Shown here: positions 1 through 7,398 of the stretch, piece after piece
How positions within the stretch are numbered: position 1 is the first letter of the stretch
Layout: each line of letters opens with the position of its first letter
NCBI GenBank assembly: GCA_019239915.1
Contig: JAFAZF010000049.1
Coordinates: 1-41,177 of the forward strand
Direction: 5' to 3'
Source: Sphingomonadaceae bacterium
GTDB taxonomy: Bacteria; Pseudomonadota; Alphaproteobacteria; Sphingomonadales; Sphingomonadaceae
Length of the DNA stretch: 41,177 nt
Program-made: the position numbers and the translations under genes
The notes under the pieces: generated by a model
Database searches by the model: none
What the model was told of the DNA's origin: nothing
Seen by the model: the letters and a program-made list of their open reading frames with translations, nothing else

Positions 1-85
1 AGAGGTGGCTCGGGGAATTTGAACAGTGGGGATGAGTGGATTGCCGGTCTGACAGCGGCCATGCTGGCCGCGAGCAGGAGGCAAG

Positions 86-394
86 ATGAGCAAGCGACTG
101 CGCCGGAACCACAGCCCGGCATTCAAGGCGAAGGTGGCTTTGGCCGCCGTGAAAGGCGAGAAGACGCTGGCCGAGCTGGCGCAGCAGTTTGACGTTCATC
201 CGAACCTGATCACGCAGTGGCGAGCGAAGCTGCTGGAGAGCGCGGCGGACGTGTTCGGCGCGGAGCAGTCCGCGCCCGAGCCGGCGGTCGACGTGAAGGT
301 GCTGCACGCCAAGATTGGCGAGTTGACGCTGGCGAATGATTTTTTGTCAGGTGCGCTCGGAAAGGCCGGACTGTTGCCGAGCGCAAAGCGATGA
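86..394 (+). CDS. IS3-family transposase OrfA (helix-turn-helix subunit)
   Basis: OrfA, 102 aa, is the DNA-binding half of an IS3-family transposase. It recognises the IS ends and in this family is also made as an OrfAB fusion. The N-terminal third is the usual HTH_Tnp_1 domain (KRLRRNHSPAFKAKVALAAV, then a recognition-helix stretch ending LITQW near residue 47), followed by a leucine-rich coiled-coil segment (residues 70-95). A GGAGG-like site (GCAGGAGGCAAG) lies just upstream of the ATG. The stop overlaps the orfB start by four bases (ATGA). A T-run near codon 85 is a potential -1 slip site. Length and layout match the family. Confidence 0.9.
   Translation: MSKRLRRNHSPAFKAKVALAAVKGEKTLAELAQQFDVHPNLITQWRAKLLESAADVFGAEQSAPEPAVDVKVLHAKIGELTLANDFLSGALGKAGLLPSAKR
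340..346 (+). promoter_or_regulatory. Putative -1 frameshift heptamer T_TTT_TTG in orfA
   Basis: Six T followed by G lie exactly in the X_XXY_YYZ register of orfA (codons TTT, TTG). The -1 frame is open from here into orfB, so a slip would give an OrfAB fusion, as known for IS3-family elements. A downstream stimulatory hairpin was not established. Confidence 0.45.
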
Positions 395-1215
395 TCGACC
401 GGGCACACTCGCTGCCGACAGCACGGCAGGCACAGCAGCTCGGGATCAGCCGTGGCAGCGTCTATTATCTGCCGCGGCCGGTGCCGGCCGCCGATCTCGG
501 CATCATGCGCCGGATCGACGAGCTGCACATGGCATATCCGTTCGCCGGCAGCCGGATGCTGCGGGATCTGCTTGGCGGCGAAGGCATCAAGGTCGGCCGC
601 CTGCACGTCGCGGCACTGATGAAGAAGATGGCGATCGCAGCGATCTACCGCCGGCCGAACACGTCGAAGCCGGCACCAGGTCACAAGATCTACCCCTACC
701 TGTTGCGCAAGCTGGTGGTGACCCGGCCGAACCAGGTCTGGGCCACCGACATCACGTACATCCCGATGGCGCGGGGCTTCGTGTACCTTGTCGCGATCGT
801 CGACTGGTTCAGCCGGCGCGTGCTGGCGTGGCGGGTGTCAATCACGCTGGAGGTCGACTTCTGCGTCAAGGCCTTGGAGGAAGCGCTGACGCGCTTCGGG
901 AAGCCCGACATCTTCAACACGGATCAGGGAAGCCAATTTACCAGCGCCGACTTCACCGCCGTCCTCAAGCGCGAGGAGATCACGATCAGCATGGACGGCA
1001 AGGGCTGCTGGCGCGACAACGTGTTCGTGGAGCGCCTCTGGCGCTCGGTAAAATACGAGGAGGTTTACCTTCACGCCTACGTGTCCGTGCCCGAAGCGAG
1101 GGCCGCGATCGGTCGCTACTTCGAATTTTACAACGCCGTTCGCCCGCACTCGAGCCTTGGTTGCCGAACACCGGACGCGATATACTTCAACCAGCCGCTT
1201 CTCGCAGCGGCATGA
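391..1215 (+). CDS. IS3-family transposase OrfB (DDE integrase core)
   Basis: OrfB, 274 aa, carries the catalytic rve/DDE integrase core that cuts and joins the IS ends. After an N-terminal HTH_21 segment (residues about 35-95, [14 protein letters not shown]) the catalytic triad is visible: Asp120 in the WATDITYI motif, Asp178 in NTDQGSQF and Glu214 in [15 protein letters not shown]. The C-terminal [11 protein letters not shown] motif is typical of IS3 members. The frame is -1 relative to orfA and its ATG overlaps the orfA stop, so expression is probably by translational coupling and/or frameshifting. No internal stop is present; length is normal. Confidence 0.93.
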   Translation: MIDRAHSLPTARQAQQLGISRGSVYYLPRPVPAADLGIMRRIDELHMAYPFAGSRMLRDLLGGEGIKVGRLHVAALMKKMAIAAIYRRPNTSKPAPGHKIYPYLLRKLVVTRPNQVWATDITYIPMARGFVYLVAIVDWFSRRVLAWRVSITLEVDFCVKALEEALTRFGKPDIFNTDQGSQFTSADFTAVLKREEITISMDGKGCWRDNVFVERLWRSVKYEEVYLHAYVSVPEARAAIGRYFEFYNAVRPHSSLGCRTPDAIYFNQPLLAAA

Positions 1216-1337
1216 TCACCTGCTGGCGATCCACTTAACGAGCCCGCGAGACCGTTCAGACAAACCGAGCCACCTCTTTGGTCGAGCCGCGTGGGACCCG
1301 CTGGAAGCTGCGTCGATCGCCATAACCCGCGAATTCG

Positions 1338-1586
1338 CTAGAGAAAGACTGAAAGCGTCATACAGATGAGGAGGAATGCCAGCGCTTCGTCCCAGTAAGT
1401 GAGGTCGCGGCAGGACACTTCTTGCCGAAACGCAAGCGCCAAGCCCACATCGATCATGCCCGCCAGGGCAGTAAGCAGTTCGGCGGTTCGGGCGATCCCG
1501 TTCTGTCACTGGGCGACCGAGAAGAGCGCAAGGAGCAGGGCCTTCAACCCGAACCTCTTCAGGCTATAGCTGTTTTCGGGAGACAT
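1338..1586 (-). pseudogene. Small membrane-protein pseudogene with one in-frame stop
   Basis: Read on the minus strand from an ATG at 1586, an 83-codon frame encodes a basic N-terminus, a hydrophobic helix (LKALLLALFSVAQ), then TGA at 1508-1506, and continues in the same frame with GIARTAELLTALAG, a conserved-looking LTYWDEALAFLL segment and a final hydrophobic stretch to a TAG at 1340-1338. The two hydrophobic segments and the aromatic-acidic YWDEA motif look like a short integral membrane protein, but I do not recognise the family. The single stop and neighbouring IS and exchanger decay suggest a dying gene. It could instead start downstream of the stop. Confidence 0.4.
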
Positions 1587-1672
1587 ATTGGATCCTTGCT
1601 GTGGGCGATCGGCACCCGAGCGTCTCCGGCCATAGCGGTGTTTGACCGAACGGACTGGGCGTAGCTCCAACT

Positions 1673-2681
1673 CTAATCCAGGAGCAGGACCGCCGTGAGG
1701 AAGACGAGGTAGAGGAATGCGATGCAGGCCAGGCGCCCCCCGGCGACTGTGCCCCGGCGGAACATCCCATTGAGGAGCACCATGGCCGTGGCCGTCACCG
1801 CGGCGGCAACCAGCAACTCGAGGCTCAGCAGCCAGGGCGTGAAGAAGATGCCGAACGCCGTGGGAATGGTCGCCTGGATCATCATCGCGCCGCTTATGTT
1901 CGCGAGCGCCAGCCTTTCTTTGCCCTGGCCGACCCAGATGAGCGCGTTCATCGTCTCGGGGAGTTCGGTGGCGATGGGACTGAGAAGCAGCGCGGTGACC
2001 TGTGGCGACATCCCGAGCATGGGACCGATTGCACCAAGCTGGTCGACGAACAGCCTGGATGCGAGGAAGATCACCGCGAGCGCCAAGCGGGTTTGAGCCA
2101 ACGCCCAGCTCAGGGCTGGATCATTGCTGCGGGGCCTGAACTTCAAGGGTTCGAGCTCGCCTTCATCGGCATCGGACTCGCCACGAAGCTCCTTTCACAC
2201 GTAGAGGCCGTATGCGCCGAGGAACAAGAGTCCTAGCCAGGGCTTCCAGTAAAAGGCGTCAAACCAAGCGCGATCTTCGCCATGAATATGGAGAGGAACC
2301 AAAGCTGGTCGCGACTCAGTCGGCGAGCGTTGACCTGGACGATCACCTCATCGCCTTCTCGCCTCAGATGTCCCCAGTGGAAGACAAGCGCCAAGCCGAC
2401 CTCCCATACGCTATCGTGGAGAGGGCCAACGGACCTCCGAGGGCGGCGCCGACGCCCAGCTCACGCTCCGCGTCGGATTTCCCGAAGGCGGTGGCTACGA
2501 AAGTGACTATGCTCTCTGGTAATGCGGTTCCGAACGCTGCGAGGATTGTTCCGGTCGCCGTCTGACCGATGTTGAGACGGCGGCCGGCCCATTCGACACC
2601 GTTCACGAAGAACTCGCATGCGAGATAGATCACCACCGCTGAGCCTATGAGCAGGGTGAAGGTCAGCCAGGCGGACGGCAT
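1673..2681 (-). pseudogene. Broken Na+/Ca2+ exchanger-type (CaCA) cation antiporter
   Basis: This is a CaCA-family inner-membrane cation/proton or cation/Na+ antiporter read from ATG 2681. The first alpha-repeat is recognisable (GTILAAFGTALPESIVTFVA, the family GTSLPE signature), as is the second (MSPQVTALLLSPIATELPETMNALIW). The frame breaks near 2403 (G-run), again near 2270 (GCC to GC), and a TGA stands at 2197-2195 where Trp would be expected (YV-stop-KELRGE). Joining the three frames gives about 336 residues, a normal family length. A Mn2+ riboswitch precedes it, so the ancestral gene probably exported Mn2+ or handled Ca2+/Mn2+. The two frameshifts could be sequencing error; the TGA is a base substitution. 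Confidence 0.85.
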
Positions 2682-2693
2682 TGGACTTTCCCG

Positions 2694-2737
2694 GGGATCG
2701 GTTTTCGACGCACGAACCGGTCGAGCGCACCGATCCC
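2694..2737 (-). promoter_or_regulatory. Probable expression-platform hairpin before the exchanger
   Basis: On the minus strand GGGATCGGT (2737-2729) is perfectly complementary to ACCGATCCC (2702-2694), which abuts the GGGAAAG ribosome-binding-like stretch just before the ATG at 2681. Between aptamer and start codon, this 9-bp stem is the natural candidate for the riboswitch expression platform. Confidence 0.45.
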
Positions 2738-2747
2738 GCGGGACGCT

Positions 2748-2859
2748 CGTCGGTTCATGGTCTCGCCAAACCGAAGTCACGCGCGCCACGGCCGGATGGC
2801 CAAGCTTGTTGACGTGCGTCCCGCTGTCGATTCGGGCGGCTACTCCCCAGGAACGGAGT
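2748..2859 (-). promoter_or_regulatory. yybP-ykoY manganese riboswitch aptamer
   Basis: Read on the minus strand, the three invariant blocks of the yybP-ykoY motif occur in order and with fitting spacing: GGGGAGTAG (2848-2840), ACGTCAACA (2815-2807) and GGCGAGACC (2767-2759). Flanking sequence can form the closing P1 stem (CCGTTCCT at 2856-2849 against ATGAACCG, near 2760-2752, imperfect). In other bacteria this aptamer binds Mn2+ and turns on Mn2+ exporters, including CaCA, TerC/Alx and P-type ATPase genes. Here it lies about 67 bases upstream of the exchanger start in the correct orientation. Confidence 0.85.
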
Positions 2860-3105
2860 GCGGGTTAACTTATGCTCATGCGGCGGTCAATGCCTTTAGA
2901 GACCCGTCGTTCGCCGTCGTTCTACATGACGCTTCCCCTTGCCGAAGCGGCCACCGGTAATGCGAGGGGCGCAACATACATAGCGCCGTTGACGCCGTCC
3001 GGATCACCTGACACGAGCCGAGAGCAACGTGGGTCACACCAGAGTCACAATTCACATGCCAAGCGACAGTAGTCGACAGCCCGAGCCCCGCTGACGCCCT
3101 TTAGG

Positions 3106-3160
3106 GACTGAGCGCTTCAGTCTCTCCTCGGCGCCAGCGGTGGCGCTGCCGAGGTGAGAG
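3106..3160 (+). promoter_or_regulatory. Structured leader; hairpin covers the ABC permease RBS
   Basis: Two adjacent hairpins precede the permease ATG at 3162. The first is GACTGA-GCGCT-TCAGTC (3106-3122). The second pairs CTCCTCGGC with GCCGAGGTGAG (about 3124-3159), enclosing an inner GCCA/TGGC stem; its 3' arm contains the GAGGTGAG Shine-Dalgarno sequence, so the start site would be masked when the hairpin forms. This suggests translational control by a ligand, protein or coupling. It matches no riboswitch class I know. The 2682-3161 gap as a whole holds no gene. Confidence 0.5.
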
Positions 3161-3161
3161 T

Positions 3162-4910
3162 ATGATTGCAACCACTAAGCCTCTCCGAGCGCGCCCATTC
3201 TCCCGCATCCTGCGCATCGCGCCGCCGAACCTCGCGGATCTCATCGCCTTCCTTCTCATCGCCGGCGGCATCGCGCTGCTGATGCGCGGCGCCATCGACG
3301 TCGCCCAGCCACTCTCCCAGCTGAAGGTCGCGCCGGTCACGCTCGATCCCCGCTACCTGCCCGGCTATGCGATCCTCACCACGCTGCGGATGTTCGCGGC
3401 ACTCGCCGCATCGACGATCTTCACGCTCGTGGTGGCGACGCTGGCGGCGCGCAGCCGCCGTGCCGAGCAGATCATCGTGCCGGCGCTCGACATCCTCCAG
3501 TCGGTGCCGATCCTGGGCTTCCTCACCTTCACCGTGACCTTCTTCTTGCGCCTGTTCCCGGGCCGGCTGCTCGGTGCCGAATGCGCGGCGATCTTCGCGA
3601 TCTTCACGAGCCAGGCCTGGAACATGGCGTTCAGCTTCTACCAGTCGCTGCGTTCGGTGCCGTCCGATCTCGAGGAGGTGACCCGTGGCTTCGGCCTGTC
3701 GCCGATGCGGCGCTTCCTGCGCCTCGAGCTGCCGTTCGCGATCCCGGGGTTGGTCTGGAACGCCATGATGTCGATGTCAGGCGGCTGGTTCTTCGTCGTG
3801 GCCTCGGAGGCGATCACGGTCGGCAACACGACGCTCGCGCTGCCGGGGATCGGCTCATGGCTTGCGCTCGCCATCCAACGGCAGGATGCGGTCGCGGTCG
3901 CCTGGGCGGTCGGCGCCATGGCGATCCTGATCCTGCTCTACGACCAGATGTTCTTCCGCCCGATCGTCGCATGGGCCGACCGCTTCCGCTTCGAGCAGAC
4001 CGCGAGCGCGGAGCGGCCAAGCAGCTGGGCCTATGACCTCTTCCGCCGCACACGCCTGCTGCCGGTGGTGCTCGCACCGCTGCTCGGCATCGGCCGGCTG
4101 TTGATGGCGATCGGGCCGAAAGCGCCGCTGCAGCCGAAGCCTGCCGGGGCCGCGCGCGACCCGAGCCGGGTCGGCGAACTGCTGTGGCGGACCGCGCTCG
4201 CGGCGCTGGTGCTGGGGTCGGCATGGCTGATCGTCGACTATGTCAGCCGCACGCTAAGCTGGGCCGAGGCCGGCCGCGCGGTGATCGACGCCTGCTACAC
4301 GCTGATCCGTGTCGTCGTACTGATCACCCTGGCAAGCATGGCCTGGGTGCCGATCGGCGTCTGGATCGGTTTGCGCCCGCGCTGGGCGGCGCGGCTGCAG
4401 CCGCTCGCGCAGTTTCTCGCCGCTTTTCCAGCAAACGTGCTCTTTCCCTTCGCGGTGCTGGCGATCGTACGCTGGCACCTCTCGCCGGCGATCGGGCTGT
4501 CGCCGCTGATGGTGCTGGGGACGCAATGGTACATCCTGTTCAACGTCATCGCCGGCGCGAGCGTGATCCCGACGGACATGCGCGAGGCGGCCTCGATGTT
4601 CGGCGTGCGCGGCTGGCAGTGGTGGCGCACCGTCGCGCTGCCGGCGATCTTTCCCTATTACGTCACCGGCGCACTGACCGCCTCGGGCGGCTCTTGGAAC
4701 GCCGCGATCGTCGCGGAGGCAGTGTCCTGGGGCAACCGCCATCTCGAGGCGGCCGGGCTCGGATCCTACATCGCCGACGCGACCGCCGCCGGCGACTATC
4801 CGCGCGTCGCGCTCGGCGTCGCGGTGATGTCGATCTTCGTCCTCGCCTTCAACCGCCTCGTCTGGCGGCGGCTCTATGCCTATGGCGAGCGCCGCTTCCG
4901 CCTCGCTTGA
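3162..4910 (+). CDS. ABC transporter permease, two fused NitT/TauT-type domains
   Basis: This 582-aa inner-membrane protein contains two tandem BPD_transp_1 permease domains in one chain. Each has its EAA loop, the docking site for the ATPase: residues about 166-196 (SVPSDLEEVTRGFGLSPMRR) and about 467-497 (DMREAASMFGVRGWQWWR). Roughly twelve hydrophobic segments are present, with a linker of basic and Pro-rich residues around 295-345. The family (nitrate/sulfonate/taurine-like importers) normally uses homodimeric single-domain permeases, so the fusion supplies both halves. The start follows GAGGTGAG. The ATPase gene follows after 15 bases; no periplasmic binding protein is adjacent, so the substrate is unknown. 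Confidence 0.92.
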   Translation: MIATTKPLRARPFSRILRIAPPNLADLIAFLLIAGGIALLMRGAIDVAQPLSQLKVAPVTLDPRYLPGYAILTTLRMFAALAASTIFTLVVATLAARSRRAEQIIVPALDILQSVPILGFLTFTVTFFLRLFPGRLLGAECAAIFAIFTSQAWNMAFSFYQSLRSVPSDLEEVTRGFGLSPMRRFLRLELPFAIPGLVWNAMMSMSGGWFFVVASEAITVGNTTLALPGIGSWLALAIQRQDAVAVAWAVGAMAILILLYDQMFFRPIVAWADRFRFEQTASAERPSSWAYDLFRRTRLLPVVLAPLLGIGRLLMAIGPKAPLQPKPAGAARDPSRVGELLWRTALAALVLGSAWLIVDYVSRTLSWAEAGRAVIDACYTLIRVVVLITLASMAWVPIGVWIGLRPRWAARLQPLAQFLAAFPANVLFPFAVLAIVRWHLSPAIGLSPLMVLGTQWYILFNVIAGASVIPTDMREAASMFGVRGWQWWRTVALPAIFPYYVTGALTASGGSWNAAIVAEAVSWGNRHLEAAGLGSYIADATAAGDYPRVALGVAVMSIFVLAFNRLVWRRLYAYGERRFRLA

Positions 4911-4925
4911 TCCAAGGAAACGCCC

Positions 4926-6239
4926 ATGGCCACCAGCACCGCAGGAACTTCCACGCCGCTCGTCGAGGTACGCGGCGTCAGTCATAAATATGGGCGCGCG
5001 GCGGGCACGGCGCAGGTCCTCCAGGATGTCGATCTCACGCTCCAGACCAATGAGGTCGTCGGCCTGCTCGGCCGCTCGGGCTCGGGCAAGTCGACGCTGC
5101 TGCGCTCGATCGCCGGCCTGATCCATCCGAGCGAGGGCCAGGTGCGTCTGGTGCACGGGGACGACGGCGGCCAGCCGAGCGTCGCCATGGTCTTCCAGAC
5201 GTTCGCGCTCTTCCCGTGGCTGACCGTCCTTCAGAATGTCGAACTCGGCCTCGAGGCGCAGCGGGTGCCGCCCGACGAACGGCGCACGCGCGCGCTCGCG
5301 GCGATCGACCTGATCGGCCTCGACGGGTTCGAGAACGCCTATCCCAAGGAGCTCTCCGGCGGCATGCGTCAGCGCGTCGGCCTCGCCCGCGCGATCGTCG
5401 TCAATCCGTCGCTGCTGCTGATGGACGAGCCCTTCTCCGCGCTCGACGTGCTCACCGCGGAGACGTTGCGCACCGATCTCCTCGATCTCTGGCTGGAAGG
5501 GCGCATGCCGATCAAGTCCATCCTGATCGTCACCCATAACATCGAGGAGGCCGTGCTGATGTGCGACCGCATCCTCGTCTTCTCGTCCAACCCCGGCCGC
5601 GTCGCCGCCGAGATCCGGGTCAAGCTGCCCCAGCCGCGCGACCGGCTCGATCCGGCATTTCGCGCTCTGGTCGATGACATCTATGCGCGAATGACGGTCA
5701 AGACCGTCGGCGCTCCAGTTCCGAAGGACGGCCTGTTCCCCGGCCTCGGCATCGCGATGGTGCTGCCGCGCGTTTCCACCAACGCGCTGGCCGGCCTCAT
5801 CGAGGAAGTCGACGCGCAGCCGTTCGACGGGAAGGCACCGCTCGCTGAGCTCGCTGACAGCCTCCAGCTCGAGGTTAACGAGCTGCTGCCGATGGCCGAG
5901 ACGCTCCAGCTCCTGCGCTTCGCGGAACTCACCGGTCCGGACATCAAGCTGACGCCTGCTGCACGCCGCTATGCGCAAGCCTCGGTGGACGATCGCAAAG
6001 CGCTGTTCAAGCAGGCGCTGCTCGCCCATGTCCCGCTCGCCCAACACATCCGTCGGATCCTCGACGAGCGCGGCTCGCACGACGCGCCGGCGCGGCGCTT
6101 CCGTGACGAGCTCGAGGATTACATGTCTCCCGACTATGCCGACGAGACGCTGCGCACCGTAACGCATTGGGGGCGATACGCTGAGATATTTGCGTTCGAC
6201 GAGGAGGACGACCGCTTTAGCCTGGATGATCCGGCATGA
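4926..6239 (+). CDS. ABC transporter ATPase with C-terminal AAA-associated domain
   Basis: This 437-aa protein is the cytoplasmic ATPase partner of the upstream fused permease. Walker A GRSGSGKST is at 49-57, the Q-loop Gln at 91 (VFQTFALFPW), the signature LSGGM at 143-147, Walker B LLLMDEP at 163-169 with catalytic Glu168, and the switch His at 204 (VTHNIEEA). Residues about 255-430 form an extra C-terminal domain of the type found on nitrate/sulfonate-like ATPases (AAA_assoc_C), probably a regulatory winged-helix-like region. An AAGGAAA ribosome binding site precedes the ATG, 15 bases after the permease stop, so the two are co-transcribed. All catalytic residues are intact. Confidence 0.93.
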   Translation: MATSTAGTSTPLVEVRGVSHKYGRAAGTAQVLQDVDLTLQTNEVVGLLGRSGSGKSTLLRSIAGLIHPSEGQVRLVHGDDGGQPSVAMVFQTFALFPWLTVLQNVELGLEAQRVPPDERRTRALAAIDLIGLDGFENAYPKELSGGMRQRVGLARAIVVNPSLLLMDEPFSALDVLTAETLRTDLLDLWLEGRMPIKSILIVTHNIEEAVLMCDRILVFSSNPGRVAAEIRVKLPQPRDRLDPAFRALVDDIYARMTVKTVGAPVPKDGLFPGLGIAMVLPRVSTNALAGLIEEVDAQPFDGKAPLAELADSLQLEVNELLPMAETLQLLRFAELTGPDIKLTPAARRYAQASVDDRKALFKQALLAHVPLAQHIRRILDERGSHDAPARRFRDELEDYMSPDYADETLRTVTHWGRYAEIFAFDEEDDRFSLDDPA

Positions 6240-6291
6240 TCACGCGCCCGCGTTCCGCGTGCTGTTCCAGAGCTGACGGGTGTGGAATTGA

Positions 6292-6504
6292 TCATCGCCA
6301 CTTCGCGCCCCAAAACTGCCATGAGTGAAAGCCGGCGCGACTGAGTCGCATAGATCCCCGCCGCAGCGATACGCGAATGCGAAGACCTGGAAAGCCGGCG
6401 CGTATCCAGAAGAAGAGCAGCAGCGTGATAAGATCCGCCGCGAGGAGCCAGAGCCCCGCGGGAAGTAGCGGCTCCCACCAAGAGACGACGGGCCTGCGCC
6501 TCAT
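6292..6504 (-). CDS. Possible small membrane protein
   Basis: A 70-codon frame downstream of the 6548-7258 membrane gene and on the same strand. Residues 8-35 are strongly hydrophobic (WWEPLLPAGLWLLAADLITL), followed by a basic tail rich in Arg, which fits a single-pass or hairpin inner-membrane protein with the tail inside. No good ribosome binding site is seen and I do not recognise a family. The rest of the 6240-6547 gap shows only a short CACGCG/CGCGTG hairpin just after the ATPase gene. It may be a chance frame. Confidence 0.3.
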   Translation of the reverse strand: MRRRPVVSWWEPLLPAGLWLLAADLITLLLFFWIRAGFPGLRIRVSLRRGSMRLSRAGFHSWQFWGAKWR

Positions 6505-6547
6505 CGCAAGTCTACACGGCCTTCAGCAAAAATCGGTCGCCCTCGCG

Positions 6548-7258
6548 CTACGAAAGGATGTTGACCGCCCGCGCCGCCACGAGAGCGATGGTCAGAAGCG
6601 AAACCGTCGACTCGAGCATCATCAGCAACTTCGCGCGCCGTGTAAGCGGCATCGTGTCCGTGGGCGAGAAGGCGGTAGCATTGGTGTAGCTCAGATAGAG
6701 ATAATCGATGAACCCGGGCGACCATCCCGCCGGCCGTGTCGCGCCGTCCATCGTCATCTGCGGGAACAGGAAGTCACATTTCTCGATGGCCGAAAGTCCG
6801 CGAGAGGCTGGGCCGCCGCGGTCGATGCTCCAAAACCACAGGCCGAACGCGATCACGTTCGTTCCCCAAATGTTGAGCGCGTCGAGCAGCAGCGTCTCGC
6901 CGGCCTTGCTCGCGGTGCCGTGGAGCAGGCGGTGGACCAGCTCCAGCAGCGCGCCGAAGTTGATCGCCGTGATCAGCGCGGTCAGCAGAAGCGCGGAGTG
7001 CCGGATGATCTTGCGGTGCCGGCAGATCCGCTCCCAATGCGCGTTCATGGTGGCGGTGCGGACGTTCGCTTGCGTCCAGGCGGTTGCGGCCGATAAAGGC
7101 ACCAGCAGCGCGAGCTCCAGCGTCGGCGCGAACCAGCGCGGTCCCACCGTGAGGTCATTGATCATCAGCAGCTGCAGGCCGGCAATCGCCGCCACGGACG
7201 CCCGCGCTAGCCAGAAGTCACCGCTCTGTGCGTGGATTGCACGAAGATGAATGCTCAT
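6548..7258 (-). CDS. Conserved multi-pass membrane protein, DUF1345-like
   Basis: The protein has 236 aa and five or six predicted membrane helices. The C-terminal part (FIDYLYLSYTNATAFSPTDT, then a long hydrophobic helix ending ARAVNIL) resembles the last two helices of DUF1345 or two-helix ion-channel-like proteins, where a short loop enters between helices; no TVGYG selectivity filter is visible, so a potassium channel is not supported. Function is unknown. It lies between the ABC transporter and the dme operon, convergent with the former. The start ATG follows no strong Shine-Dalgarno. No frameshift or stop is present. The interval 7259-7398 contains nothing I can assign. Confidence 0.7.
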   Translation of the reverse strand: MSIHLRAIHAQSGDFWLARASVAAIAGLQLLMINDLTVGPRWFAPTLELALLVPLSAATAWTQANVRTATMNAHWERICRHRKIIRHSALLLTALITAINFGALLELVHRLLHGTASKAGETLLLDALNIWGTNVIAFGLWFWSIDRGGPASRGLSAIEKCDFLFPQMTMDGATRPAGWSPGFIDYLYLSYTNATAFSPTDTMPLTRRAKLLMMLESTVSLLTIALVAARAVNILS

Positions 7259-7398
7259 CGGGTGCGACTAGGCAGACGAGCAAACCGGAATCCAGTGACA
7301 AGCTGGCGAGCTAAGTGATTTTCTCTGCCGGGTCCTTCACACATGGCATGTACATTGCGTCCGCTCATCCGATCGGTGTACGTCCGTGAAGTTGCTCA

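Larger units (their letters stand above)
1..1277 (+). mobile_element. Complete IS3-family insertion sequence
   Basis: The element has two overlapping transposase frames (orfA, orfB) flanked by imperfect terminal inverted repeats. The first 13 bases of the window (AGAGGTGGCTCGG) are repeated in reverse complement at 1265-1277, and the similarity continues imperfectly to about 27 bp (TGAAC is conserved inside both ends). The left end lies at the window edge, so one or two terminal bases and the left target duplication may be missing. Both reading frames are open and the DDE triad is intact, so the element may be active. It sits beside a decayed exchanger gene region. Confidence 0.9.

Noticed and set aside
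3080-3161. Known riboswitch class (yybP-ykoY or ykkC) in front of the ABC permease on the plus strand
   Set aside because: None of the conserved blocks of those classes is present on this strand; only generic hairpins were found.
4254-6167. 637-codon open frame antisense to the ABC transporter genes
   Set aside because: It is a GC-bias shadow: Arg/Glu/Asp-rich, no domain, and lies opposite genes with intact catalytic motifs.
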